Positions 34,187-46,856 are shown, counted from the stretch's first letter. The stretch is 64,000 bases of DNA from Ambrosia x helenae (GCA_030844895.1 JAUTDX010007113.1:434001-498000), one strand, 5' to 3'. Notes: a model not told the origin generated them from the letters alone. Numbers and translations are program-made.

Positions 34187-35840
34187 TTAATACCTAGTTG
34201 TAAGCCTTCTTTTGTAATCGAGTCTTTAACCATTTGACTTTGATCTTCTAGTTGCGCGCCAATCTTAAACCCGAGGACCTTTGTGGCTTCAATTTCAGCA
34301 TTCATTAATTCATGTTCAAGAATTACATTAGCAGTATCCTCCTGGTCTTCTACTTCAACCCTTGAACCCTGTTTAGAGTTTATTGCAGTCTGTGTTTCGC
34401 TGTCTTCATAATACGAGTCCAGGTCCTCTTCTTCATGATCAGACCCATCTTCATCCTGGATTCCCAATATCTCATTGAGCCCAAAGATATCATTCTTAAT
34501 GGTTTTGGGCTTTTTGGACTCTTTAAGACTTTCATTGCTACTTGTATATGCACAACTGGGCCGGCCCAATTCATTTTTCTTAAACTGTTTTCTTTTTACC
34601 ACATTAGAAGTTATGACATTATCAATCTCCTCAATCCCTTTTTCAAAATCAAAGGTTGCAGCTGGCACAAACATTCCATTATAGTCAACATTCCTTCTCT
34701 CACCATTTAATGGGCTTAAATGGCAATTATTATCATTATTTCCATAATCATTCCTTTCCAAAAATATAGGGTCCTCATTGATTTCTGTTTGACCTTCCTT
34801 ATTGACCGCATCCGCCGGATTAGATTCCGGTACCTCTCCGGTAACATCATCAGCCTGTCGTTCTTCTTCTTTGTTTCCATCATCCTCTTGCGTATCCAGC
34901 GATACCTTATTGAATTCAGGAATCCAATCACCAAGTTCTTCATTAACCCAAACGCAAAACTTCCTACTCGACCACTTCAACACTACCTCCTCGGCAATCC
35001 GTTTCCCATCACCAGCCAGGATACCGACATAATCAAAAGATAAGTCATTATCGTCTTCCTTCTTGTACGCTTTATGTACCACCTTCCCAAATTTACCTGC
35101 AATACTGTTAATCGTATCATTGGTAAATAAATGTAACGGTACCCCCTGCACCTTCAACCATACCAGTCTTTCGAAAGACAATGACTGTCCGTTCCATAAG
35201 ATCACCGAATGAAACTTATCTGACATCATCTTTGTAGCCTCAACAACATTGTTAGCCATGTCTGCATCTTCAAATGCTATTAATAAATCGAGTCCCCCAA
35301 GGTATTGAACCTTCCCATAACCCGGACAAATGTCATGCAGAATCACATAAATATTCTTAAACGCTTCAATATCGATCATTCTTGCCACTACCGCACGTCC
35401 ATGCATTGTGGAAAAAAGCATTAACATTATTATCAATAGAAATAGATGTGCCTTCGAACAGATCTTTGAATGATCTCTCCTCAGTGTTACTTGTAAAAGA
35501 CTATTGCCTCCAACTCCCATTACCGTTCGAGTTATCCACCTTTTTTGTATACATGGATTCCTTCTTTGTATTGACCTCCCCATCTTCAAGAACAAAACGT
35601 GCAATATTAAACCACAGCTTGTTTTCGCCAATTCGAATACCTCTTAAATTGTTTATCAGTTCCTCTTTCTCCTTAATATCCAACATTGAGATGAATCCAA
35701 GTCGATTGCCTCTTTTATCCCTCTTTCTAGCGATGTATAAATCGAAAATCTGACCAAAAGCTCGGACATGATCTGCTAAGTCGTTCCCACTGCATCCTTC
35801 TGGAAGGTTTGACACGAAAATCTTCGTTAATCTATGATCA
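34183..35840 (-). pseudogene. LINE ORF1 (RRM + gag-like), frameshifted
   Basis: The upstream frame (to 35501) carries an RRM: TKIFVSNLPEGCSGNDL gives RNP2, and RGNRLGFISM gives the RNP1 region. The main frame (35631-34183) carries the DUF4283-like segment with WNGQSLSFERLVWLKVQGVP, then an acidic, low-complexity tail. They overlap at about 35500-35630, so one frameshift separates them. No start codon is clear upstream, so the extreme N-terminus may be lost. LINE ORF1 proteins bind the element RNA. The stop TGA overlaps the ORF2 start as ATGA (34186-34183). Confidence 0.8.
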
Positions 35841-35879
35841 GAGGAAAAAGATACTATGAAACTAGATTACTAATTAGTA

Positions 35880-38046
35880 TTTTCTTTGGAGTAGCATACC
35901 ATTTTAAGGTAAATTTGGAAAAAAAAAAACATAATTAATTAGGTTTGAGTTTCATAAATATTTATTTCGATTACTTTGACTATAAATATTTATTTCGATA
36001 ACTTTTTAACCGGTCATAAGTTTTTTTATAAGAAGATATAAATATTAAAGCTTGAGTGAATTATTCCAATGAGAAAAAAAAAACATCTAAAATGATTTTA
36101 GTAAAAGAAATGATGAAAGCGGTGATAACTGGATGGTATTTTCATTTAGTTTAACCACCACTCTATATGGTTGGGTGTGTACTCATAATTTTGGTTGTTG
36201 GATATAAATGGTATAATAAGAGCATTCTCATCCAATCCATTATTTTTTAATTTATAATTTAACTAAAAATTATATATATATTTTTTTAATTTATCTATCA
36301 TTTTAAAAAACCTCCCACATCCCATCCACCATATTTATTTTTATCTTACTTACAAACACTTATTTTAATATATTTCTTAATATAATACACTCACAATAAT
36401 TTGGTGTAGGGTGAATAATAGCTTTTCATATGATAACAAGATGAAGTATAAAATGGTGGATGAGTTGTGATGTGTTTTTAGTAGTTTTTTTTAAATGATA
36501 ACTAATTTCTATCAATCTTGCACTGCCACATCACTTCACTTCACTGATTTTCTTCACTGAAACACGTTTTTGAATGTAACACTCCACTGATTATTTACCC
36601 AACTATCAATTATTTTCACACATAATAATAATAATACCCTTTCCCACTCTTTCTCCTCTATCTCTACAAGTCATCATCTCAAACCCCTGCACCTACTCAC
36701 CACAAGTGAAGCCACCACCCCTGTACCTGTTGAGCCACACAAAACCAAACTATAAAGATGATGGATCCATACTCATGTTAAGGTAAATCAAGACCTAATT
36801 TCTCGTCTATTCCATTTATTTGTCGTTTCTCGCAGATCCATCTTCTTCCCCAGATTTCCGGCTACCGGTTCGACCATCAAAGGTGGTTGTTCATAATAAA
36901 AAAACAATGAAGGTGATGTTGGTTATTGGAGTAAAAGAAATAAAAATAAACAAAACACTGACAGTTTGTGTGAAAGTTTGTGTTTCACGGTCCGTTAGAT
37001 ACAACCAGCAAATAGTCCACGGATCTACTACCAGCACCACCGACGATGGTGTTACCGTGTTGGTAACGAGGTACTCGTGACCATTTCTGGTTGTGCCCCG
37101 TCTCCCTAAAAAAAAAAAACCATCCCAAACCTTAACTCATTATTTTTGTAAGCTTAGTGAATTGGTATCAATCAAGTGTCAAATTGGTACATAAGAGATA
37201 AAAAAATGTTTTGTACAATATATAGGCCACCTGACTTTTTTTGCATTGGAACTCTTGGATGGAACCAAGTGAAGACGTCTATCTATATCTAATAAATAAG
37301 ATAATAAGGATTATGTCACATATCAGAATTCTATTAGTACAAAACTCTTTTTTCCTTTAAGTCTTAGTTACTAACTGTTAATATTTATTCAACCTATGTA
37401 TACACATATTTTTAACCTAGTATGTAAATTAAATATATAGTATAAAGAAAGAAACAGGGAAAAGAAGAAGTATGGTGACAAATTTTGATAGAACTAAAAC
37501 TTAAGGACTAGAATGCATCTAACAAAAGCTTAAAGCACTTCTTAAAATTAAACGTCGGTCGATAGATTTACTTTAATGGGCTTTTATAATGGTGGGCCAG
37601 CCACAACCATGGTTCCCGCCTTGCTTGCTGGTGCGGAGAATGCGCCATTAACTGTGGTTAACTACTAGTAGAACAGTATCCACTACATATGGGACTACCA
37701 TAACAGAAACTCGTCCTTTGATCTAAACCCTTGATTTATCATCTAGTGAAATCAAAGTGGACCTCGTTTGATCTTGTACGGCAATCTGGCTCAAACGTAC
37801 GGCCCACAATTCTGCCCATAATCACATGAAAGATATTGGATATCTTACAAGGACCCAAATGATTTCTTACCCGACCCAAACGTGAATTTTATATTATTTT
37901 TTCAACATTTAAGAGTACGTCTCATGTACAATGAGTTTCACTAATTTTACACCGTCACATCAGTATATCATCAGCTACCCTAAAATCCGTTAATCACTGG
38001 CAGCACTCATTTCAATTACCATATAACACTTTTCTTTTACTGATCA
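35880..38046. other. Long intergenic stretch, no gene recognised
   Basis: AT-rich with scattered short ORFs. 36221-36480 has AGAGCATTCTCATCC and an inverted pair (CACATCCCATCCACCAT near 36315, ATGGTGGATGAG near 36452), suggesting an old MITE without resolved ends. 36620-37080 has an ORF (36820-37080) of ordinary composition but no recognisable domain and no coding support. Confidence 0.5.
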
Positions 38047-38054
38047 CGTGGCAC

Positions 38055-38262
38055 CACTGGCGAAGGTTTGTAGGGACGGGGAGGGGCGGCCGACCCCCGG
38101 ATTTTCGCGCAGAAGTTCCGATTATATAGTATCCGTATAGAAAATTTTGAAAATATAGGGTTTCGACCTCCCGAAACTAGTTTTCGACCCCCCGAAACCA
38201 GTGACTTCCGAACCCCCGGTGACTTCCGACCCCCCGAACCTTCGGGTCAAGCTTCGCCACTG
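38055..38262. mobile_element. Compact hAT-type MITE with CCCCCGAA repeats
   Basis: 208 bp, with ends CACTGGCGAAG and, reverse complemented, CAGTGGCGAAG. The perfect 8-bp duplication CGTGGCAC lies at 38047-38054 and 38263-38270. The right half holds several variants of TTCCGACCCCCCGAA / TTTCGACCCCCCGAAAC. No coding capacity. Confidence 0.88.
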
Positions 38263-38270
38263 CGTGGCAC

Positions 38271-38421
38271 GTATCTTTTTTAGATTTTGTCGTGTCTTCA
38301 TCTTTAGATTGTTTGATTATACCCTTGAGAGAGTCTAGGATACTATCGTTTGGGAAAACATCATCGTAATTGTTAGGCGGATTAAACAACCCTAGCTCAT
38401 CGTTTGGGAATTTTTGCATCT
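38271..38421 (-). other. Short ORF fragment abutting the MITE
   Basis: On the - strand an open frame reads from an ATG near 38418 (MQKFPNDELGLFNPPNN...) with acidic and lysine-rich content (KQSKDEDTTKSKKDTC) up to the MITE's target duplication. It resembles an exon in composition, but I do not recognise the protein and there is no support for transcription. Without the MITE the frame would end about 15 codons further on. Confidence 0.25.
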
Positions 38422-39206
38422 TGTAGTACAAAAAAAAAAAAAAAAAACCGATTCCACTAAAACCAAACCTATGAGTCTTAGGGATAGGGAAATTGCTATG
38501 CACAAACCCTTGAATTTGTTCAGAGAATCTCTTATTTCTGGTCCATACTAATACTACAAGTCTACAACAATCCACCATGTTATTGTTGAAGGCCAACCTC
38601 CAAACAAGATGCATATGCATTTACGGATTATGTAAAATGTGGCTAAAAAATTAATGCATTTTTTAGCACTTCGAGTATAACAAAGAAGAAGGAAACCAGT
38701 ATTGATGATATTCAAAAGGAAATAAACATTAAGTTGCTTAACTACAATTATACTAACCATGATTCTTGTTTTGCCTAAGATAAGCTCGCAGATTTGTTTT
38801 CGTTACATATATTGATTTTCAATAAAGTTAAACATTAATGTTCATCCCCAACTGAACATGCTTAAATATAAACTGTGAAGTTGTTCAGCTCCCATCCATA
38901 GTCATTGCGCCCAAAACGCGTTGACAATATCCGAGACAAGGAATTCTTTATGGCCAAGTATCTCTAATGTTAACAAAATAAAAAATAAAAATGTGGGATT
39001 TGCCTAAAGTGTCATGAATTACCCCATGGGACTCATCGACCCCGATTAGGTTTGCCTCACCATCGTAAACAGAACAAAATAAGAGTAGCTCTTATACCAT
39101 TTGCAATATCTATCTATGTTCTTTTGTGTTCGTTAATGTTGATTTGCGTTCTTTATTGTCCATTTGTTTTCGTCAACCGTTCTTTTATAATATTGATGAA
39201 TGAATA
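38422..39206. other. Intergenic DNA, nothing recognised
   Basis: AT-rich, with an A-run at about 38430-38447. No similarity to known proteins or repeats was recognised. Confidence 0.5.
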
Positions 39207-39211
39207 TAAAG

Positions 39212-39415
39212 TATTAGAGATGCACCAAATTCTCCATATTATTAATTGTATATTTTGAATATGTATTTCAAGTCAAAGTTCAAGTCATAGTCATGGTCAT
39301 GGTCATAGTCAAAGTGTTTTATTACTTTTAATTATAGGCTAGATTATGTCTTTTCTTCATTGTATATATATCTTGTATGAATGATGAATAAAAGGTGGTT
39401 GATCATTCTCTTATA
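39212..39415 (+). repeat. 5' LTR of the short LTR element
   Basis: Begins TATTAGAGATGCACC and ends CATTCTCTTATA. Nearly identical to 40901-41106, with a handful of differences such as ATGAATGATG versus ATGAATTATG. Confidence 0.9.
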
Positions 39416-39454
39416 TGGTTTCAGAGCATTATCTCCAACGAGAAAGCTCTTGAT

Positions 39455-40745
39455 CCTATCAACATGGGAACCATCGCCCATCACCCCTAAATTTCTTTTC
39501 ACGCTACTGCGATCCCTACCATATCTACCTAAAGATCCATTTCTTCAACTATTTCGTGATCACCACCACCCATAAAATTCTTTAAAACATCCCTTACTAT
39601 TTCTTTTAATCATCTTTTTAACATCTCCAAAACTCACATCTACCAACATCTTCAATTAGATTACCCACCCCACCTTAAATAATGATTCTCCTTATTTTCA
39701 CCTTTTTCATATCTATCCAAACTATAAAAAAACTTCATAGTTTCGATTCCTTATCATACCCTTGGTTATGACCATACTATAAACATAAACTTGAGTCTTG
39801 GTCAAAACCGTGCATTTTTATTGGCTACTCATCCTCTCAAAGTACTTTCCATCTCCTTGATCCCCTCACTCATTGAATATACACTTCCCGTCATGTCCAC
39901 TTTCTTGAACATATTTTTCCCTATGAATCTTTTTCTCAAACCTCTACTTCCATCTCACCCTTACCTGACACTTTGTTACTCTTTCAAAGTTCCTACATAA
40001 TTTATTCTTTTTCTACCTGTTTTTGCAAAACCTAAAATCTTTTTTTTTTTTTTGTGCCACAACCATTGTGTTCCGGACAAACTGTATCTCTAATTTTCTA
40101 TCACCTGTTCTGTTTACCCTCTGATCATTCTTCTCTATTTTCTCTTTTCTTGCTTTTAACCATCTCTATTTCATTAATATTAGAGATGCACCAAATTATC
40201 TTTTATTCAGGTTCTTCAACTGCAAAAAAAAAAAAAAAAAAAAAAAAATCCTATCAACATGGGAACCGTCACCCATCACCTCTAAATTTCTTTTCAGGCT
40301 ACTGTGATCCACTGATCCTCACCATGTCTGCCTAAAGCTCCCTTTCTTCAACTATTCTGTGATCACCACCACTCTAAAAATCTTCAAAACACCTCCTACC
40401 ATTCTTATCACCTTTCCAACATCTCCAAAACTTACATCTACCAACATCTTCAAAACTCTATAATCTCACCCCCCACCAACATCAACCTACCTAACTATTA
40501 CACTTTGTTAATCCTTCAAAGTTCAAGTGTAACTTATTCTCCTTCTACCTGGTTTTGCAAAACCTAAAAATCAAAAATCCTTTTTGTGTCACAACTTTTA
40601 TGTTCCGGACAAACTGTACGTATAATCTTCTATCACCTATTCCGTTTACCCTCTGATCATTTTTCTTTATTTATCCTTTATGGCTTTTAACCATCTCTAT
40701 TTCATCCATATAATAGATGCACCAAATTCTCTTCACCTGTAATAA
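39455..40745 (+). repeat. Internal duplication within the short LTR element
   Basis: ATCCTATCAACATGGGAACC recurs at 39456 and 40249, and TGTTCCGGACAAACTGTA at about 40069 and 40600, in the same order. The interior therefore consists of two diverged units, about 39455-40200 and 40245-40745. AGAGATGCACCAAATT, the LTR start motif, also appears at the join (40181), so LTR sequence may have taken part. Confidence 0.7.
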
Positions 40746-40900
40746 AAAAACAATGTATTTTCTCTTGATTCATCTGGTTAATCAAGTTCATCTTTCTTTA
40801 CATCTTCAACGTCATCAACTTCTTCTCTTACTCAAATAATGACACCATCTACTTCTATACAAGATTGGACTTATTCCAAGACCGTCCATCTTGCGGGGCA

Positions 40901-41106
40901 TATTAGAGATGCACCAAATTCTCCATATTATTAATTGTATATTTTGAATATGTATTTCAAGTCAAAGTTCAAGTCATAGTCATGGTCATGGTCATAGTCA
41001 AAGTGTTTTATTACTTTTAATTATAGGCTAGATTATGTCTTTTCTTCATTATATATATATATCTTGTATGAATTATGAATAAAATGTGGTTGATCATTCT
41101 CTTATA
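40901..41106 (+). repeat. 3' LTR of the short LTR element
   Basis: Begins right after TTGCGGGGCA and ends CATTCTCTTATA, followed by the TAAAG duplication. High identity with the left LTR implies recent movement despite the degenerate interior. Confidence 0.9.
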
Positions 41107-41111
41107 TAAAG

Positions 41112-42190
41112 AAGATGAACACATTCCTTTTCTTGACAAATGAACACAAACAAGAAAATTTGTTATTTAATTACTGGTGTTCGTTCGTTTGTTTATTTGG
41201 TTAACGTTAAACGAAGAAACATGATGTTGTGTGCTTTGTGTAGGATGGATTCATTCATAAGTTTGCTTATTTTGAGACTCGTTTTCCTACTCTTTTTGAG
41301 GAACCATTTGTCTTCTGACTAGTGTGTTTTTTAATGTATTATCATGTTAATTTTTTTTTCCAAAAATTCCATAAAACGTTTAACATGTTCAAAAGAAGTT
41401 AAAAATTATAATCGTTAAAAACTAAGCCACAAAAAGGGTGAATATTTACTTGGGTGTGTATGACATTTATAAAGCCATATATTTAATGTTTTCTTATTTT
41501 ATTTTAGACCTCACAAAATAGAATAATTTTGTATTTAATATTTTTCTATCCTACCAAACATAAAATAGTCTTTTAATGCAATTCTCTATCATACATTAAT
41601 GATTTTGTATTTTGGATTAGCAAACCCCATATATACCATGTGTTATGTTTATGATACTTATGATATATTTGGTGGGGAGGGGAATGGAGAACTACTCACG
41701 TGAAGATGCCTAGTTGTATATCTTGTAGAATTTCATAGATGTAATAAGATTTAATGTAGTTTTCTTGTTATACAAAAATAATAATTAGATAAACGATGAA
41801 ACTTGACTAAAGTAATTTAAAGTTTAAGCAAAAGTGTAGTATTCACACCGAAAACACTAATTATTGTTTTATAGAAAGCATTAATTTTCCTTTAACCTGA
41901 ACAAAGGTAATAATACATGTTGCTATAAGGCGACGGGGTGCTTCCGGTATTTATCACGGGTACTTCACAGTAACCTTACTGTTTGTACGGAAAACAGAGC
42001 CGCCGATAGTGCTGGTAGTGAATCCGTAAAAGTGAACCGTGAGTTTGACCACGGTTTTGAAACCTTGTGAGTTTGTTAATTTCATTTATTTTCATTGTTT
42101 TCGATTAAATAAAACATACAAAACATAAATATGTTAATATTAAAAGATAAATAAATAAAAATTATTAAAACAAAATTAAAAAAGTTAAAC
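41112..42190. other. Intergenic DNA, nothing recognised
   Basis: AT-rich. A GC-richer patch at 41925-42065 has no ORF I recognise. Confidence 0.5.
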
Positions 42191-42191
42191 A

Positions 42192-42455
42192 TTACGCAAC
42201 ATTGTCATGCCTTGACATGGTCGAAACTGTTGCGGTATCGAGCCGCATAATCGATATGCATGAACTCGATTGCCAACTCCTCCTCAATGCTCGGTGCTCC
42301 CTCAAGGTGTTTACGTAGAGGGTGCTCCACCGATCACATTTGTTATTGAGCTTAGTCCACTTTCGTTGGAGACTTTCGATCGTGCGATCGTTGACACCAA
42401 CTTGGCGGTTGAAGTCCGCCAATACACGGTCCCTGAACCTTGTATCCCCACCCAA
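42192..42455 (-). pseudogene. Possible Harbinger-associated MYB/NAM-like ORF fragment
   Basis: On the - strand the frame reads RFRDRVLADFNRQVG, then RTIESLQRKWTKLNNKCDRW, which resembles the trihelix-like segment of proteins encoded by plant PIF/Harbinger elements (a DNA-binding partner of the transposase) and of related host proteins. Upstream - strand sequence (to about 42580) is also open, with GYKVQGP in a different frame. It is short and lacks the rest of the gene, so a remnant is likely. The family call rests on pattern memory only. Confidence 0.45.
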
Positions 42456-42599
42456 ATGGTGGATGTGAATTTTTTTTATTGTTTAGAGTGGTAACCGTGG
42501 GCAAATGTGAATTTTTTGGATACCCACAGTGGGATTTATACTTCATTTTTTGACCATTTAAAAAAGATAACCGTTGCACAATAAATTGTAAAACCTATC

Positions 42600-43883
42600 G
42601 TTTGATTTCTGCCACTGTGACTGCAAACGGTTGGAATTTTGAATGCAAAAGTAAAGTTGAAAAAAAAAATAAAGTTTATATATATTTATACAAATGAACA
42701 TTTCAGTGACGTGCAGCCTTCAAAAAAATTGTTTCAATGAAACGATCTAGCAATGCAGGATTGGTAGAAATCAGTGAATTTGAAATTTTTCATGTGATAA
42801 GAGGGTACTTTACCATGTTAAAATGTAGTATATTATGTGTTTATTAGTGATTTATATCATAAGACATGGTTACTTTGAGTTTGATTTGGATCGTAAGTAG
42901 TTGGAGCAGATTGGATGTATTTTTGGAGAAACCAAATAGATTTTAATTAAAGCTGTTAAATGATAATGTGATAGAGCTCTAAAATACGAAAACATGGCCG
43001 TAAGAATCGAAGAAAACGGAGTTATAGCGAAGATTTTATGGCAAAAACGGACACGTGCCAATAATCAGTGCAGGGTTGCGCCAGACTTCAAAAACAGTGT
43101 TGGTATGCGCTGAAATCAGCGCAGGTCAGCAGGTTTTGGCCCCCAGCGCAAGGCTGCGCCAGGTGTCGAGAAAGTTGCAAATTTCAATGATTTTTACCAT
43201 ATTTAAAGCTAAACTACCCCAAAACGCATATCTCTTCAACCCTAGCCGTCTTGAAGCTCCCAATAACGAATTTTATCATTAAAAACCCCAATCCAGTCAA
43301 TTCTTTCATGTAATCATCATCCAAAACATCCATTGAAGATCATATGACGATGATGAGTGGCTAGGCTCCATTGTTACTTCCTCTAGGCAGACGGTTCACA
43401 TAGGTTTTATATTTTTTTCAGTTATTTTATGTATTGGATATTGTTTTGCTTGTGATGAGAAACATCTTAACATTATTGATGGATTAGTTAACTGTAACAA
43501 TTTGTTTATGTTTTTGAGTTCTTTCTTTACAGTTTGTTCGGTTGATGACAAAACTTAGATTCGGGTTGGGTGACTAAAGAGGGTTGAGTTGATATTTACA
43601 AATTGGGTAGTTAATAGGGTTTGATGACAAAAACAATTGCAAGTAAACTAATTTTCATAACCATTTTGATGTGGTTCCCAATCATTAACTGAAAAACTGT
43701 GTGAACCCTAAAACCTGAAACTTAGAGGAAGTTTCTTTATTATTACAGATTCAAATCAACCTTTGCAAGCACTGCAACACTTTAATTTTAAGTTATTTAT
43801 CTCAGTTAATTAATAAATAGTTAGAATACTTTCCACAAACTCTCTATGGTTTAACAACCTTACTTTCTATACTGCAGTCAGTT
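42600..43883. other. Intergenic DNA with an AGCGCAGG-rich patch
   Basis: 43055-43160 holds repeated CAGCGCAGG / GCGCCAGG phrases of a kind I associate with degraded plant LTR retroelements, but no borders could be set. The rest is AT-rich without recognisable coding sequence. Confidence 0.45.
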
Positions 43884-43888
43884 GTAAC

Positions 43889-46856
43889 TGTAACACCCCA
43901 ACCGATGGCGGAATCATCGAGGTGTCACGTAGTGACGATTGTTCAAAAGCACATGGTACTAAAATGTAAATATATTATTGAATAATTTAAATTGTCTTAC
44001 ATAGATGAAATGGGAAAAAATACAAAAGTCTGAAAGAAACATGAAAACTGAAATAACTTATTAAAAGCAAGCACTAAATTCCAATGCAATGGAACTAAGA
44101 TCAAACTGCACCTGAAACATGTACAAAATAGGTTTTGTCAACATAAGAAATGTTGGTGAGCATTCCTAGTTTTAATACATATAGTAAGTTGGAAAATGGT
44201 ATACAATTCAAGAGCAAAGCTACAGTGCAATTATGTAAACTATGTATCATACAAATGAGCGAAATCAATCCTGTGACTGTATAATGTACTAAATGAACGG
44301 CGATGTACTTATCCAAATAATTGGATAATAACTTAACAATGACCATGGATTCTCCAATGAAAAAGGGGGAGAATCAACCTAGGTGGGTTGTCAATCCAAT
44401 AGCGCTATCCAATGTTAAGGTCGGCTTGTACAATGTTAATGATTTCACTAAGTACAAATGTACTCTACATGTAATGTCTAAGCATAAAGCACGTTTGTAA
44501 GCAAATGCACATAGTACTAGAATTGTATTGTAAAAATGTAAATTTGTATAAGTGTACATGTAACACCCCAAGAGTGAATAAAGACAAAAAGGGGATAGGA
44601 AATACTCACATTCACTACGTTTGCTAAGCGGCGAGTGAAAGCAAGGTGAATCCCGAAGGCTCAACCTAAAGTTATAGTATAAAGTAAGTGTTTATACTTA
44701 AAAGAGTCTAGGGTTCCTAATCTAAAGCATCTAGGATGTTAAGTCTAGATTTGGGGTTTTTAAGTTTGGTAACGAAAATGTAACGCGTTGAGTCGAATAA
44801 ATAGTTTATATGTGTCGCGAGATAGAAAACCTATGAAAAACTTCACGTTCATAACTTAGGTTAATATTACAAAATTATTTACCAAGTTATATGGCATAAG
44901 TAACGATATTGAAAATAAGTTGGATAATCTTAAACTATAATTATTTATATTTGTTTTATTAAATATAAACATTTATATTGATCAATAAATGAGATGATAA
45001 AATAATAAGTAACTAGAGTTCATAAAGATGATATTTTCTAAGTTTATAAAATTTAACTCAGAAAATATTTGTAATTTATATTTTTTTTTTTGAAAGGCAA
45101 ACTTTATTAAACCACAACAACCAAACAAGGATCTCCAAGACGGAGATCCAAACCAAGAAGTTACATTACATCAAAATTAAACGCTTGCCAATCCTGCCAC
45201 CTAACCGAAACCTTATTACACCTATTCGAAAACCAAAGAAAACTCAAAGCCTTGACATCCGCTACAATCTCCGTGACATTCCTATTAACCGCCTTGAATA
45301 TCTTTTCGTTTCTGGCCTTCCAAATCCTCCAACACGTGATGACCATGATACCATGTAAAGCTAATCTCTTCACCATAGGGAGCGATTGATTCTTGTATAT
45401 AAGAGTTAAATTTGTATTATCAAAAATGACATAAAGTTGGAATAAAATGTAAAATGGTTTCAAAAAAAAAAATAAAGTTTTCTGTGAAAACTTCATATTC
45501 TGACCCTAAAGGTCTCAAAATAATTTTTATAAAAGTTTTGGTGAATAAAATCTATTTAATATAAATTTCCTTGTTTCAAAATTAGTTTAATTGACAAAAA
45601 TGAGTTAAAATATAAAAATGGTTTTATAAATCTAATCTCCTATGAAGACTTATTCCTCTGACTTAAAAAGTCTTGGAATAATTTTTATAGAACTTTCCTT
45701 GATAAAAATCTATTTATTATAGATTTTATATGTTTAGAAACTAGTTTATTAACCAAAAATAGAATATTGTATGAAAACATTTTAAAACAAAGTAAAACTG
45801 ATGTGGAAATGTTTATAACATGTTAAAGTATATCCCCACCAATTTTTATAACGAAATGAATTAAATACGAATTTATATGGATTAAACATGATTAAAGCAT
45901 ATTAAAAATGATAAAAAAAATACTAAACGGTTTCTAAAAAATTCTGGAATTGTTTCTAAAACTCCTAGTTAGTCATATGAACAAGTCTACAAAGTTTCAT
46001 AATTTTTAGATCAGTAACAAGCGAGTTATGCATTTTTAAAGTTCTACAAATTTTTAAATATAAAATCCCCAAAATTCCTAGAACACCCTAACCTTAGAAT
46101 TTGCAATAGGAACCCTTAGAGACTATGTTTGATACAACAAATAGAGGGTTTTTAAACTACTGATATAAATGAAAGATTATGCAAAAGTAATTGGAAAAAC
46201 TCACGGTTTTGCTAGCTCAAATTGAAGAAAGAAAACCGAAATAAAACCCAAAGAATAAGCTTTCAATTCGTCAAGATTGCGAGATGATAATGGAGGATTC
46301 TTGTGCGGAAATGATAGACCATATGAGAGGAATGAAATCCAAAGACTATAAATACAAAGATAATTGAGAATATATGGAAAGAAGCTAGTCAAAGGGAGAG
46401 GTGATGAAGGTAGGAAATGAGGAGGAGATTAGGCCAATATTTTTGGGTCCTAACTTCAAGCAATTTATCATGGGTGTCTGGTCAAAGGCGCGTTAATGAG
46501 TTGAACATCATTTGCGGCTAAATGGTAGCTAAAGTGTAGGTTATTCGCAAAACGGTTTTACAACTTCATTCTGTTGAAATTTTATAAAACTTAAACACGT
46601 GTATTTCTTTTTATACAAATTAGTATGGGTTTAAAACGTATCTTTTTGCTTAAGTATTTCTTAAGCAATGAAATTAGTAAAAATCTAAACTTTTAAATTT
46701 TACGAAATATTTGTATAGATTCCAAAAATTTATATATACATTTTTTTTAATTCTATAAATCTTGAAAGTTTATTTAAATGGAAAAACGATTTCATTTTTA
46801 TTTCAAATCATAAATGCATTGAAAAAGAAAATGCACGAATTTTCTTGGAGGTTACA
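43889..46856 (-). mobile_element. Solo LTR of a Tekay-type chromovirus, with a LINE tail inside
   Basis: Starts TGTAACACCCCAACCGATGG, ends TTGGAGGTTACA, and is flanked by GTAAC at 43884-43888 and 46857-46861. Its first ~170 bp closely match the LTR at 52931-55564, and its length minus the LINE insertion (about 2.63 kb) equals that LTR. No internal region is present, so it arose by LTR-LTR recombination. The strand follows the family's coding direction relative to the TGTAACACC end. It lacks the tRNA-like cassette seen in the other LTRs. Confidence 0.85.
45081..45405 (-). mobile_element. LINE 3' fragment inside the solo LTR
   Basis: A poly(T) run at 45081-45090 is followed on the - strand by the last part of LINE ORF2, with WRIWKARNEKIF and LSFLWFSNR. 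It ends at a stop near 45175. The insertion is heavily 5'-truncated, near 45395-45410. AAATATTTGTAATTTAT left of the tail resembles TAAATTTGTATTAT at the right, perhaps a decayed target duplication. Confidence 0.75.

Larger units (their letters stand above)
30441..35870 (-). mobile_element. Near-complete but decayed L1-type LINE, antisense
   Basis: The poly(A) tail appears as T9-10 at 30441-30450. Both LINE ORFs are present on the - strand: ORF1 (about 35840 to 34183) and ORF2 (34186 to 30524). The layout RRM-bearing ORF1, apurinic endonuclease, RT and zf-RVT is standard for plant L1. A clear target duplication was not found (TTAGGACTATA at the left against AGATACTATG near 35846 is weak), so the 5' limit is approximate. 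At least five frame or stop defects make it dead. Confidence 0.85.
39212..41106 (+). mobile_element. Short LTR retroelement, internally deleted copia derivative
   Basis: Two LTRs of about 205 bp bracket a 1.5-kb interior. The 5-bp duplication TAAAG flanks the whole element (39207-39211 and 41107-41111). A PBS-like TGGTTTCAGAGC follows the left LTR at 39416, and GCGGGGCA precedes the right LTR. The interior is mostly non-coding, but about 39800-39960 still translates to a decayed copia integrase/RT linker (PCIFIGYSS, then YTSRHVHFLEHIFPYE). The element cannot encode its own proteins. Confidence 0.88.

Noticed and set aside
36820..37080. 86-codon + strand ORF as a gene
   Set aside because: No recognisable domain, no splice or promoter context, and composition like the surrounding spacer.
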